64,000 bases of DNA from Nocardia cyriacigeorgica. GTDB taxonomy: Bacteria; Actinomycetota; Actinomycetes; Mycobacteriales; Mycobacteriaceae. This document shows positions 51,545 through 60,661 of the stretch, one piece after another. Every line of letters starts with the position of its first letter. Position 1 is the stretch's first letter. The DNA is taken from positions 167,010 to 231,009 of the forward strand of contig NZ_JARWNX010000051.1 of NCBI RefSeq assembly GCF_029868385.1. Direction: 5' to 3'. The notes under the pieces were generated by a model that ran no database searches, was not told the DNA's origin, and worked only from the letters and a program-made list of their open reading frames with translations. A program made the position numbers and the translations under genes.

Positions 51545-51840
51545 TCCGCTTCTCCCAGAATCTGCGGAACCATGAACCGCTGCTCTTCCTCCGCCGGAGC
51601 GCCCGACAGCGCCTCGTGGGGAGTCAGGCCGGGAACCACCACGTCCGGGCGGGTGACATTGATCGCCGGATTCGGCGAGGCGGTGGCGGGGACGTCCGCG
51701 GCGGCGACCTCGGAGATGGTCCGCACATGGCTGAGGATCGAATCCAGCTGACCGGCGAACTGATCCAGTTCGCCCTCGGTCAGGGCGAGCCTGGACAGCC
51801 GGGCGAGGTGTGCGACCTCGTCGCGGGAGATGGCGGGCAC
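51541..51840 (-). CDS. gatC: Glu/Asp-tRNA(Gln/Asn) amidotransferase, subunit C
   Basis: A 99-residue subunit that wraps around GatA and stabilises the complex with GatB. ISRDEVAHLARLSRLALTEG and LDQFAGQLDSILSHVRTI give the N-terminal two-helix part; the tail ends GEAE. The GTG at 51840 has AGGGG 6 nt upstream and starts at PAISRDEVAH; a longer frame reading from 51927 has no such support. It is first of gatCA and divergent from the ACT-domain gene. Confidence 0.95.
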   Translation of the reverse strand: MPAISRDEVAHLARLSRLALTEGELDQFAGQLDSILSHVRTISEVAAADVPATASPNPAINVTRPDVVVPGLTPHEALSGAPAEEEQRFMVPQILGEAE

Positions 51841-52112
51841 CGCGGACCCCTTTCGAAAGTTGCGCGTGGACGACATGACTTGCGTTGCGTGTAGTGGAGA
51901 CGACTCCCGTATACGCAAGTAGCGCACCCAGCCTAGCGATCAGCCCGGACACGGCTGACCGGGCCCACGGCATAACCGTCCGGGAACGGGATCAGGCGGC
52001 CGATGTCACCGTTCCCGCCGACTTTCGACTCGATAACCGGCGCTCGAGGGTGTAAGGATTGCCAGACCGGGTATACGTTCGCCAGGCTCGGCCGCCAAGG
52101 AAAGGACAGCAC

Positions 52113-52763
52113 GTGTCTTACCTGCTCCGCGTGCAACTTCCGGATCGTCCGGGAAGCCTCGGTGCACTCGCACTCGCACTCGGCTCCGTGGGCGCCGACA
52201 TCCTCTCGTTGGATGTCGTGGAACGCGGGGCAGGCTTCGCGGTCGACGATCTCGTTGTCGAGGTGTCGCCAGGGGCATTGCCCGACACCCTGATCACCGC
52301 CGCCGAATCGATCGGTGACGTGGTCGTCGATTCGATCCGGCCGTACTCCGGTGTGCTCGACACCCATCGTGAGCTGGAGCTGATCGACCAGGTCGCCGGT
52401 GCGCGCGACGATCGATTACAGGTGCTGGTCGACGGCGCGCCCCGGGTGCTGCGCGTGGGCTGGAGCACCGTCCTCGATCTGGGTCCGCAGGGCGCCTACC
52501 GGGTGGTCGGCAGTCAGAGCGCGCCGGAGACGCAGGCGTCCTCGGTGCCGTGGATGCCGCTGAACAAACCGGTCGTGCTCGATCCGGAGGCCGACTGGGT
52601 GCCCGAGATCTGGCGCGATATGGACACCAAACTCGCGGCGGCGCCGTTGGGCGATTCCAGCAAGGTGCTGCTGCTCGGCCGCCCCGGCGGACCCGATTTC
52701 CGCCCCTCCGAGGTCGCCCGCCTCGGCTATCTGGCAGGGATCGTCGCCACCGTCCTCGGCTGA
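52113..52763 (+). CDS. ACT-domain protein (Rv3013-like)
   Basis: A 216-residue protein. The first 75 residues are an ACT domain (YLLRVQLPDRPGSLGALALA, GADILSLDVVERG), which usually binds amino acids as an allosteric sensor. The rest (TKLAAAPLGDSSKVLLLGRPGGPDFRPSE) has no recognised enzymatic site. The GTG at 52113 follows AAAGGA by 7 nt. Position next to gatC matches Rv3013 of M. tuberculosis. It probably senses an amino acid, not known which. Its stop is only 3 nt from the convergent GNAT gene. Confidence 0.87.
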   Translation: MSYLLRVQLPDRPGSLGALALALGSVGADILSLDVVERGAGFAVDDLVVEVSPGALPDTLITAAESIGDVVVDSIRPYSGVLDTHRELELIDQVAGARDDRLQVLVDGAPRVLRVGWSTVLDLGPQGAYRVVGSQSAPETQASSVPWMPLNKPVVLDPEADWVPEIWRDMDTKLAAAPLGDSSKVLLLGRPGGPDFRPSEVARLGYLAGIVATVLG

Positions 52764-52766
52764 GGT

Positions 52767-53273
52767 TCAGGAATCGAGCGGTAAGCGCAGCACGGTGAGC
52801 GGTTGTCCGTCGTCGGTGCGCCAATCCCGTTCGGGCACCGCGACGAAACCGAACCGGTCGTAGATGCGGCGCGCGTCGACCATCGGTGCCATGGTGGTCA
52901 GCACCACCGCGTCGAGCCCTTCGGCCGCGGCCGTATCGATCACCGTTCGCACCAGTGTGCTGCCGACGCCGAGGCCCCGGGCCCGCTTGGCGACCGCGAG
53001 CATCCTGAACTCCAACTCGCCGGGCCGCGCGATCTCCGCGTACGGCGTACCGGCGCGGGCTACCGTCGACGAGCCGACCACCAGGTCCTCGTGCACCGCG
53101 ACCAATACCTGCGCGGAGGCCGCGCGCCGTGCCGTATCGGCGAGTTCATCGACGTACGGGTTGTCCGGCGGGACATAACCCTCACCGACGTACACCTCGA
53201 GCGTCAGCTCCGTCACCGTCTCGTACTCCGTCGCCCGCGCGTCCCGGACGATCAGCTCGGCGTTCACACCCAT
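52767..53273 (-). CDS. GNAT-family N-acetyltransferase
   Basis: A 168-residue GCN5-like acetyltransferase. LEFRMLAVAKRARGLGVGST holds strand 4 and the acetyl-CoA pyrophosphate loop (R-x-x-G-x-G), and ARRIYDRFGFVAVPER the C-terminal wedge. The target amine is unknown. The ATG at 53273 has AGGA 8 nt upstream. It follows the small membrane protein by 38 nt and so is likely the third gene of a unit with the ATPase upstream. Confidence 0.85.
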   Translation of the reverse strand: MGVNAELIVRDARATEYETVTELTLEVYVGEGYVPPDNPYVDELADTARRAASAQVLVAVHEDLVVGSSTVARAGTPYAEIARPGELEFRMLAVAKRARGLGVGSTLVRTVIDTAAAEGLDAVVLTTMAPMVDARRIYDRFGFVAVPERDWRTDDGQPLTVLRLPLDS

Positions 53274-53311
53274 ATCCGCATCCTGCCATCGCCGGACCGG
53301 CCGGTGCCGGG

Positions 53312-53641
53312 TCAGGCGCCGGGGCTGTAGAGCTGCCATTTGTCGGGTTTACCCGGCGGGTACGCGACGGTGAAGGTGTCGCCGATCGCGGGCCAGTTGT
53401 GCACGTCCCAGGCGAAGCGGCCGTAGACCACGGCGCCCTCCACCATCGGCCCGGTCAGATTGCCGGTGATGGTGACGTACTGCTCGCCGGTCAGATCATC
53501 CGGCCGCGGGCTCACCCCGGTGACATACAGCGTGCCGACCTCGGGTTCGGACAACCGGACTCCGCGGCGGCCGCGCAGGTACAGCGCGATCATCCCGGCC
53601 AGGGCGCCGATCATGATCACCAGCATCGCGAATTCCAGCAT
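53312..53641 (-). CDS. Unknown single-pass membrane protein
   Basis: A 109-residue protein with one N-terminal helix (MLVIMIGALAGMIALYL) and a beta-rich rest containing VGTLYVTGVSPRPDDLTGEQ and VTITGNLTGPMVEGAVVYGR. The rest may fold as an OB-like or Ig-like barrel. Not a recognised family. It lies 37 nt after the ATPase gene and 38 nt before the GNAT gene on one strand. Its role is unknown. Confidence 0.7.
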   Translation of the reverse strand: MLEFAMLVIMIGALAGMIALYLRGRRGVRLSEPEVGTLYVTGVSPRPDDLTGEQYVTITGNLTGPMVEGAVVYGRFAWDVHNWPAIGDTFTVAYPPGKPDKWQLYSPGA

Positions 53642-53678
53642 TACCCCATGCTAATCGGGTCGGCACCCGCGGCGGCGT

Positions 53679-54923
53679 TCAGCGCGGGGTGAGTTCGCTG
53701 GTGCCGTGCTCGGTGCGCCGCAACTGCCAGACCGAGCTGCGGGTCCGGTGTGATCGGCCGTTACCGCGATCGATCAGGGTGCGGTTGCCGGTGGTGAAGA
53801 TCAGTTGGGCGCCACGGGCATTGGTTTCCGGGTTCTGGAACAGCTGGATGAGCCGATCGGTTTCCTCGACGGGCAGCTGCGCACCGATATCGTCCACCGC
53901 AAGTACCTTGCCCGCGTCGAGCGCGTCGAGCATGGTCGGCAGCAGGCGCAGCAGGGTGAGGGTCGCGGTGGATTCGTCGCCGATGTGGAACGGATTGCCG
54001 ATGCCCTCGTGCACCAGCCGCAGCCCGACCCCGCGCCGGGCCACCATCCGCTGGTAGAGGGCGTCGCGGGCGTTCTTCAGATTGGTCAGCTCGCGTTCGA
54101 GCAGCACCGGTGTGACGCCGTTATCGCTGAGCAGTGCCTCGGCATAGGCGGGCGAGGACACCGCGCGTTCGGACTGTTCGGTGAGACCGGCGATATCGGC
54201 GTCGAGTTCGCGCAGGTAGTCGGCGTAGAGCGGGTCGTTCTCGGCGATCAGCAGATCGGTGATGCCCAGTTCGGCGGTGCGCAGCAGCATCAGCAGACGG
54301 GCGGCGTTCTCGGCCGAACGGGAGATGTGCCCGCCCACCAGATGCTCGACCCGCTCGGCCTCGACCGGACCACGCTGCACCTCGAGCATCGACTCGAACC
54401 AGCGATACGCGGGCACCAACGCCTCGGCGTACATCTGCCCGGCCAGGCTCAGCAGCAGCGAATTCGGGCGCACCAGCGGCGCCAGCGCCGCGATCCCGTA
54501 GCGGGCGGCCTCGAACATCGGCCCGATCTTGATCTGCTCACCGGCCCGCTCGAAGACGATCCGTTTACGGGAACGGGGGTGCGCGTACAGCCATTCCGCG
54601 ACGACGTCGGCATTGTCGAGCTGGAATCCGTAGGTGTACGGGCAGCCCTCGGCGACGAAGGACGCGACGAACTCCGTCGGCTGCTCCACGAACCCCAGAT
54701 GCGGTGAACGCACCGGGCCCGCATACGGATCCCAGCCCGTCACCGAATGCAATACGGCCTCACGCATCCGGCCGAGCGCGTCGATCAGACTGGTCTTCCC
54801 CGCCGCCGCGGCCCCGTGCACCGCTGTCACCGGCACCGCGACCGGCCCGGCGCCACGGCTCAACCGCAACTCCTGCCGTTCGGCCAGCGATCGATGATTG
54901 GTGACCTGAAAACTCCGCAGCAT
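53679..54923 (-). CDS. AAA15-type (RloA/AbiL-like) ATPase with altered catalytic residues
   Basis: A 414-residue ABC/SMC-type ATPase of the AAA15 (COG1106) kind. Walker A GAAAAGKTS (residues 37-45) is intact. The Walker B segment VLAVDDIGAQLPVEETDRLI (from residue 340) ends in DD where relatives have DE, and QLIFTTGNRTLID has Gly where relatives have the switch His. So ATP binding is likely but hydrolysis may be lost. Relatives often belong to abortive-infection systems. The ATG at 54923 is used. It leads a likely three-gene unit with the membrane protein and the GNAT. Confidence 0.75.
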   Translation of the reverse strand: MLRSFQVTNHRSLAERQELRLSRGAGPVAVPVTAVHGAAAAGKTSLIDALGRMREAVLHSVTGWDPYAGPVRSPHLGFVEQPTEFVASFVAEGCPYTYGFQLDNADVVAEWLYAHPRSRKRIVFERAGEQIKIGPMFEAARYGIAALAPLVRPNSLLLSLAGQMYAEALVPAYRWFESMLEVQRGPVEAERVEHLVGGHISRSAENAARLLMLLRTAELGITDLLIAENDPLYADYLRELDADIAGLTEQSERAVSSPAYAEALLSDNGVTPVLLERELTNLKNARDALYQRMVARRGVGLRLVHEGIGNPFHIGDESTATLTLLRLLPTMLDALDAGKVLAVDDIGAQLPVEETDRLIQLFQNPETNARGAQLIFTTGNRTLIDRGNGRSHRTRSSVWQLRRTEHGTSELTPR

Positions 54924-55148
54924 GGAAGTAATCCTTCCCGCTGCGCTCCGTTCTCGCGACACCGCCTCCCACCTGGTCCGGCGGCGGTGGCGCCTAACAT
55001 TCCGCGAACACCAGCGCTGCTGGTTCCACCGACCGGTCGCATCCAGGCGTTCGCCGCGGCTTGCGGGGTGAAGCGCGTTCAGATTGGCCCGGGGCGCTAT
55101 GGGCCAGCCGTCGGCGGCCTCGCCAGGGCGGCGCGGGTTCAGTTCGCG

Positions 55149-56627
55149 CTATTCACCCGCGGCAGCGACACCCGCGCGGCGGCCGAAGAAGGTGCCGTCA
55201 CCGAGGGACGTGCCACTGATGTAGCCCCATGAATGCAGCCCCGACGTCGCGCGCCCGGCGGCGAAGAGGCCGGGGATCGGGTTGCCGTCGAGGTCGAGGA
55301 CGTGGCCGTCGACGCCGGTCCGCAGCCCACCGAGGGTGAATACCTCCGCGCCACCGCCAGCGGTGCCGCCGTCACCGTATTCGGGTGGCGCCATACCGCG
55401 GCGGACATCGATCGCGGCGAACGGCGGGCGCAGCGGCCGCAGCCAGCGGGCCGACTTGTGGAAGTACGGGTCGATGCCCTGCGCGGCGAAGCGGTTGTAC
55501 TCGCCGACGGTGGTCTGCAATGCGCCGTCGGGCATACCGATCTCGTGTTCGAGTTCCTGAAGCGTCTCGGCCACGACATGCGGTTGTACGCCCCAGCGTT
55601 CCTCGACCGGCACCTCCTCGTAGGCCTGCTCATCGAGGATCACCCACACCCGCAGATTGTGTTCGAACAGGGCGGCCTGCCCGACCAGACCCGGGTAGAC
55701 GTCCTCGTTGATGAACCGCTGCCCCACATCGTTGACGATCATGCCGCGCACCATCATTCCCGGCACCAGCGAGATACCCACCTGACCAGCGGACATGTGT
55801 TTGACGGCGGCCCCGACCGCCTGCGCGATGACGATGCCGCGCCCGTCGTCGCCGCCGTCGCTGTTGACGCCGAGCCCCACCAGCTGCGGCGCATGCTGGG
55901 CCAGCATCTCGGCGTTGTCGGCGAAGCCGCCGGTGGTAAGGACGACGCCGCGGCGCGCGCGGTAGGTCACGGTCTGCTGGAAATGTCTGGCCACGACGCC
56001 GACCACCCGGTTGCCGTCGACGATCAGGCGCAGCGCAGCGGTATCGGTGTGCACCGCGATACCCGTCTTCGCGACGGCTTCGCTCAGCACCGCCATGAGG
56101 ACTTTGCCGCCGAAACCGTCGGAGGTGACGCGGTGGCCGCGCGGAGCCGGTGTGGCGATCTCATGGAACGGATAGGCGTTCTCACCCATCCACATCAGCC
56201 CGTCATCGGTGGGCGGCACCCAGGTCGGCGAGTCCCACAGCGACGGTTTGAAGGGCACACCATGGCCGACGAGCCACTGATAGTGCGCGACGCTGTCCCG
56301 GCTGTAGAGCCCCACCTTCTCCCGGTCGGCGTCGGGCCCGAGCGCGGCGAGCAGGAACTTCTCCATCTCCTCGGCGTCGTCGTCGAACCCGCAGGCCTGC
56401 TGAATGGGTGTGCCGCCACCGAGATACATCTCCCCACCCGACAGCGCCGACGACCCCCCGCCACCACTCTGCCGTTCGAGCAGAATCACCCGAGCCCCCG
56501 CGGCCTCCGCCTCGAGCGCCGCGGAGGCGCCCGCACAGCCGTAACCGACGATCAGGACATCGGTGTCATGGTCATAGCCCTCGATTTCGGCTGCGTCGAT
56601 CGGTGTGACAGGCACACGTGCACTCAT
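55149..56627 (-). CDS. FAD-dependent oxidoreductase (fumarate reductase/3-ketosteroid dehydrogenase superfamily)
   Basis: A 492-residue flavoprotein. DVLIVGYGCAGASAALEAEA at residues 23-42 is the Rossmann FAD motif, GGGGSSALSGGEMYLGGGT a second FAD contact, and GNPIPGLFAAGRATSGLHSW the C-terminal FAD loop. The family has fumarate reductases, ketosteroid Delta1-dehydrogenases and related oxidoreductases; which one cannot be told. The ATG at 56627 has AGGAGG 5 nt upstream. A weak hairpin (TGGCCC/GGGCCA, 55085-55106) follows its stop. The 212 bp upstream contain nothing that I can identify. Confidence 0.85.
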   Translation of the reverse strand: MSARVPVTPIDAAEIEGYDHDTDVLIVGYGCAGASAALEAEAAGARVILLERQSGGGGSSALSGGEMYLGGGTPIQQACGFDDDAEEMEKFLLAALGPDADREKVGLYSRDSVAHYQWLVGHGVPFKPSLWDSPTWVPPTDDGLMWMGENAYPFHEIATPAPRGHRVTSDGFGGKVLMAVLSEAVAKTGIAVHTDTAALRLIVDGNRVVGVVARHFQQTVTYRARRGVVLTTGGFADNAEMLAQHAPQLVGLGVNSDGGDDGRGIVIAQAVGAAVKHMSAGQVGISLVPGMMVRGMIVNDVGQRFINEDVYPGLVGQAALFEHNLRVWVILDEQAYEEVPVEERWGVQPHVVAETLQELEHEIGMPDGALQTTVGEYNRFAAQGIDPYFHKSARWLRPLRPPFAAIDVRRGMAPPEYGDGGTAGGGAEVFTLGGLRTGVDGHVLDLDGNPIPGLFAAGRATSGLHSWGYISGTSLGDGTFFGRRAGVAAAGE

Positions 56628-56841
56628 CCGGTCCTCCTGTGCTCGACACTGAACATCAGCATGGTGCCGGTCACCCTAGATACGGCACATCGACCCGAGC
56701 AGATACCCGCCCGTTCAGCGGGAGCCCGATCGAACACCCCCAAACACCACCCCCACGCCGAGCGGCACCTGCCTGCCGCATCGACCGAGTAGCCCTCTCA
56801 CTGAAGTACCACTCGTACAACGGATACCGACCGGCCGTACA

Positions 56842-57208
56842 TCAGCAGCCGACCCCGGAGCGCTCGATGTGCCTCCACGGCAGCAGGACCGAACTCGCGA
56901 CGACGACAGCGGCAGCGCGCCTGGGTGCGCATAGTGAACCGATCAGCCCACCCAGGCACGGCAGCCCGAGCGAGAGGCGGTATCGCCGAGGCGCGAGACC
57001 GAGTTCACGCAGCATGAGAAGTGTGAGCAGTGGTGTGACGAGCATGATGGAGCCGCCGAAAACCATGGCGTTCCAGAACAGCCAGCGCGCTACCGATCTG
57101 GCTGATGGTGAACGCGGCCCACAACCGGGTGAAATCCGGCGAGAACTGTTCGGCGCGTGCGGGTACCGGGCTGATCAGCCGGATTCGGTCATCGGGTCGT
57201 TTCCCCAC
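56842..57208 (-). pseudogene. MFS transporter pseudogene (internal deletion, frameshift, truncation)
   Basis: From a GTG at 57208 the frame gives a plausible MFS N-terminus ending FTRLWAAFTISQIGSALA, the start of helix 1. About 57090 the homology passes to another frame: RWLFWNAMVFGGSIMLVTPL and GLPCLGGLIGSLCAPR, like the helix 7-8 part of such exporters. The roughly 200 residues between, and everything after helix 8, are missing. Deletion and frameshift therefore broke an exporter gene. The junction reads AGCGCGCTGGCTG in both frames. It begins 6 nt downstream of the ligA stop codon. Confidence 0.65.
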
Positions 57209-57214
57209 CGTGCG

Positions 57215-59380
57215 TTATTCGGCGGGTGTCTCTGGTTCGGCGGGTTCGGGGCGGACGGCGTCGGGGCCCTGTTCGAGTAGGGTGCGGAAACCGTCTTCGT
57301 CGAGGATGGGGACGCCGAGTTCCTCGGCCTTGGCGGCTTTGGATCCCGGTGAATCGCCGATCACCACGAAGGCCGTCTTCTTCGAGACCGAGCCCGCGGC
57401 CTTACCGCCGCGTACGAGGATCGCTTCCTTGGCGCCGTCGCGGGAGAAGCTTTCGAGCGAGCCGGTGACCACGATGGACAGCCCTTCGAGGTTGCGTTCG
57501 ATGGACTCGTCGCGTTCGTCCTCCATCCGCACACCGGCGGCCCGCCATTTGTCGACGATGGTGCGGTGCCAGTCGACGGTGAACCACTGTGTGACAGCGA
57601 CCGCGATGGTGGGGCCGACACCGTCGGTGGCCGACAGCTCCTCCTGCGAGGCCTCGCTGATCCGCTCCAGACTGCCGAACTCGGCGGCCAGCGCACGGGC
57701 GGCGGTGGGCCCGACGTGGCGGATCGACAGTGCGACGAGCACCCGCCACAGCGGGCGGTCCTTCGCGGCGGCGAGATTGTCGAGCAGCCTGCGCCCGTTG
57801 GTGGACAGGGTGCCGTTCTTGTTGACGAACAGCGAGGTGGTGAGCAGACGTTCCTCGGTGAGATCGAACAGATCGCCCTCATCGGTGATGGCACCGGATT
57901 TGAGCAGGTCCACGGCGGCCTCGTAGCCGAGCGCCTCGATATCGAAGGCACCGCGCCCGGCCGTATGGAACACCCGCTCCCGCAGCTGCGCGGGGCAGAA
58001 CTGCTGGTTCGGGCAGCGGATATCGGCGTCGCCCTCCTTCTCGGGCGCGAGTTCGGTGCCGCATTCGGGACAGTGCGTCGGCATCACGAACTCGCGTTCG
58101 TCGCCGGTGCGGGCGTCGACGACCGGGCCGAGGACCTCGGGGATCACATCGCCCGCCTTGCGGATGGTGACCGTGTCACCGATCAGCACACCCTTACGCT
58201 GCACTTCCGAGGCATTGTGCAGGGTGGCCATGGCGACGGTGGAACCGGCGATGGAGATGGGCTCCATCACCGCGAACGGGGTGACGCGGCCGGTGCGCCC
58301 CACGTTCACCTCGATATTGAGCAGCTTCGTCGTCGCTTCTTCGGGCGGGTACTTGTAGGCGATCGCCCAGCGCGGGGCGCGTGAGGTGGACCCGAGGCGG
58401 CGTTGGAGCGACCGCTCGTCCACCTTGACCACCAGGCCGTCGATCTCATGCTCGATATCGTGGCGATGTTCGCCCCAGTAGGCCACCCGTTCCAGGACCG
58501 CGTCGACGCCCTGCACCAACGCGGTGTGCGAGGACACCGGAAGCCCCCAGGCGTCCAGGGCCAGGTAGGCCTCGTGCTGCGAGGCGGGGGTATAGCCCTC
58601 GATGCGGCCGAAGCCGTGGCAGATCATCCGCAACCGGCGACGCGAGGTGACCGCCGGATCCTTCTGGCGCAGCGAACCGGCGGCGGTGTTGCGCGGATTC
58701 GCGTACGGCGGTTTACCTTCGGCGACGATCGCGGCGTTCAGGGTTTCGAAGTCCTCCAGCCGGAAATACACTTCGCCGCGCACCTCGAGCAGATCCGGTA
58801 TCGGGTGATCGGGGTGTGCGGTGAGTTCACCGGGGATGTCGTCGATGGTGCGCGCGTTGAGGGTGACGTCCTCACCGGTGCGGCCGTCGCCGCGGGTGGC
58901 GCCGCGCACCAGCCTGCCCTTCTCGTAGACCAGGTTCAGCGCGACACCGTCGATCTTCACCTCGCACAGATAGTGCAGGCCGGACCCGGTTTCGGCCTCC
59001 ACGCGCGCGGCCCAGGCGCGCATCTCGTCGAAGTCGAAGACATTGTCCAGCGACAGCATGCGCTCGAGATGGTCGACCGCGGTGAAATCGGTGGCGAAAC
59101 CACCGCCGACCAGCTGGGTGGGCGAATCCGGTGTGCGCAGGTCGGGGTGTTGCTCCTCCATGGCCAGCAACCGTTGGAACAGCGCGTCGAACTCACCGTC
59201 GGAGATGATCGGCGCGTCCCGCACGTAGTACCGGAACTGGTGTTCGCGTACTTCGTCGGCCAGCTGCTGCCATTCCAGCCGCTGATGCGAGCTAGCGGAC
59301 TCCGCGGCCGTGGCGGCGGCATCCATCGCCGATACGGTCTCCTCGGGCGCTGACGTGGCGGGGCTTCCGGTGTCACTCAC
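57215..59380 (-). CDS. ligA: NAD-dependent DNA ligase
   Basis: A 721-residue ligase, slightly long for the family because of a 25-residue N-terminal extension. Domains in order: Ia (HQFRYYVRDAPIISDGEFDA), adenylation domain with the AMP-lysine motif CEVKIDGVALN, OB-fold, Cys4 zinc finger (CPECG to CPAQL), helix-hairpin-helix repeats, and BRCT (GLSIVVTGSLESFSRDGAKE). It seals nicks in replication and repair using NAD+. The GTG at 59380 is leaderless: TAATGT lies 7 nt upstream. In M. tuberculosis Rv3014c is in the same place. Confidence 0.97.
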   Translation of the reverse strand: MSDTGSPATSAPEETVSAMDAAATAAESASSHQRLEWQQLADEVREHQFRYYVRDAPIISDGEFDALFQRLLAMEEQHPDLRTPDSPTQLVGGGFATDFTAVDHLERMLSLDNVFDFDEMRAWAARVEAETGSGLHYLCEVKIDGVALNLVYEKGRLVRGATRGDGRTGEDVTLNARTIDDIPGELTAHPDHPIPDLLEVRGEVYFRLEDFETLNAAIVAEGKPPYANPRNTAAGSLRQKDPAVTSRRRLRMICHGFGRIEGYTPASQHEAYLALDAWGLPVSSHTALVQGVDAVLERVAYWGEHRHDIEHEIDGLVVKVDERSLQRRLGSTSRAPRWAIAYKYPPEEATTKLLNIEVNVGRTGRVTPFAVMEPISIAGSTVAMATLHNASEVQRKGVLIGDTVTIRKAGDVIPEVLGPVVDARTGDEREFVMPTHCPECGTELAPEKEGDADIRCPNQQFCPAQLRERVFHTAGRGAFDIEALGYEAAVDLLKSGAITDEGDLFDLTEERLLTTSLFVNKNGTLSTNGRRLLDNLAAAKDRPLWRVLVALSIRHVGPTAARALAAEFGSLERISEASQEELSATDGVGPTIAVAVTQWFTVDWHRTIVDKWRAAGVRMEDERDESIERNLEGLSIVVTGSLESFSRDGAKEAILVRGGKAAGSVSKKTAFVVIGDSPGSKAAKAEELGVPILDEDGFRTLLEQGPDAVRPEPAEPETPAE

Positions 59381-59387
59381 GACTCGA

Positions 59388-59393
59388 ACATTA
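59388..59393 (-). promoter_or_regulatory. -10 element for leaderless ligA transcription
   Basis: TAATGT on the minus strand, 7 nt before the GTG at 59380. It is the best match to TANNNT in the window, and no Shine-Dalgarno sequence is present. Confidence 0.5.
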
Positions 59394-59535
59394 GCGGAGC
59401 CCACCGACAATCTTCGCGACGTTCCCGCACGTCCACGCACTGTCGGCACCATCGCCCGGCCCATTCGCGCGGTGCGGCACCGACGAGGGCACCGGCCGTG
59501 ACGAATCACGGAAGGATCGCCCGGTGGCCTTCGAA

Positions 59536-60579
59536 TCAGGTGAACGACAACGAGTCCGGATCGTCGGAGTACGCATCGGCCACGTCCACGGCCAGCCGCA
59601 GCGCCCGCCGCGCCCATTCCGTCGACGCACCGGCCAGACCGCAGGCCGGTGACACCGCGATCCGGGTGCCGAGACTGCGTCGGGGGAAGCCGAGGCGGTC
59701 GATGAGGCGGACGCCGGGTTCTGCGATATCGCGCCAGGTGACGGGAGTGGCCGGAGCTGTGGTCGGCACCAGACCGAGCACCAGATCCTTACCGCCGTCC
59801 AGGATTTCGCCGATGCCGTCGAGCTCGGCGGTACCGATGGTTGACATATCGAACCCCACGGCCGATGCGGTGGATCGGCGGAGGAAGTCGAGCGCGGGCG
59901 GCGCGGCGCAGGTGTGGATCAGGACCGGGACGTCCTGCGCGGCGATGACGGCGTCGACCAGTGCCAAGGCTTCGGGCTCGGGCAGCGCGCGGACGGTGTT
60001 CAGGACGCTGGCGCCGCGTAGCGATCCGTCGAGCACCGCGGTCAGATCGGGTTCGTCCAACTGCAACACCACCGGGGCATCGAGGCGTTTACCCACCTCG
60101 GCCACATGCCGGGACAGACCTTCGGCCAGCGATTCGGACAGGTCGCGCACGGCGCCGCGATCGGTGAGCGCGCGGTGCCCGGCGCGCAGTTCGACCTCGG
60201 CCGCCAGTGTCAGCGGGCCGACGGCCTGCACTTTCACCACCCGTCCCGATCCGCGCAGGCCAGCGGTCTCCCATGCCTCGTCGAGCGCGTCGATATCGGT
60301 GCGCAACAGGTCGCAGGCGCGCCGTGAGACGCCACCCGGCCGATCCGCCAGTCGGTAGCCACGCGGCGTGGTGTCGAAGCGCAGATCGATCAGCAGCGCC
60401 GAGGCGCGGCCGATCGTATCGGCGCCGACACCGCGTGCGGGCAGCTCGACCAGATGCGCCAGACCCGGCAGTTCCCCCACGGCGATCGCGGCGGCCTCGC
60501 GCGCGTCGGTACCGGGCCAGGATCCGATCGCGGTCGCCACACCCTGCGGCAGCCGCCGATCCTCCGCCGCGGCGCTCAC
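59536..60579 (-). CDS. MetE-like (cobalamin-independent methionine synthase C-terminal) protein, Rv3015c-like
   Basis: A 347-residue protein with only the C-terminal TIM-barrel half of methionine synthase MetE. ATAIGSWPGTDAREAA opens it and VVLQLDEPDLTAVLDG and VPVLIHTCAAPP lie where the metal-binding and folate residues occur in MetE, including the His-x-Cys pair. Without the N-terminal half it may not make methionine from the usual folate donor. The GTG at 60579 is used. It is 155 nt upstream of ligA, and M. tuberculosis has Rv3015c in the same place. Confidence 0.85.
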   Translation of the reverse strand: MSAAAEDRRLPQGVATAIGSWPGTDAREAAAIAVGELPGLAHLVELPARGVGADTIGRASALLIDLRFDTTPRGYRLADRPGGVSRRACDLLRTDIDALDEAWETAGLRGSGRVVKVQAVGPLTLAAEVELRAGHRALTDRGAVRDLSESLAEGLSRHVAEVGKRLDAPVVLQLDEPDLTAVLDGSLRGASVLNTVRALPEPEALALVDAVIAAQDVPVLIHTCAAPPALDFLRRSTASAVGFDMSTIGTAELDGIGEILDGGKDLVLGLVPTTAPATPVTWRDIAEPGVRLIDRLGFPRRSLGTRIAVSPACGLAGASTEWARRALRLAVDVADAYSDDPDSLSFT

Positions 60580-60661
60580 GCCGTCCCTCTCACGTTGTCC
60601 GCGCCACCGAACTGCGCGAACTCGCCCGACACGGAGTCGACCGGGTGGGAAACGGCTCCGG

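Noticed and set aside
52767..53641. GNAT plus membrane protein as a toxin-antitoxin pair
   Set aside because: No ribbon-helix-helix antitoxin; the GNAT is larger than the tRNA-acetylating toxin group and has a normal family profile.
54747..55232. 161-codon frame between the ATPase and flavoprotein genes
   Set aside because: Arg/Pro-rich, no signals, overlaps both genes antisense.
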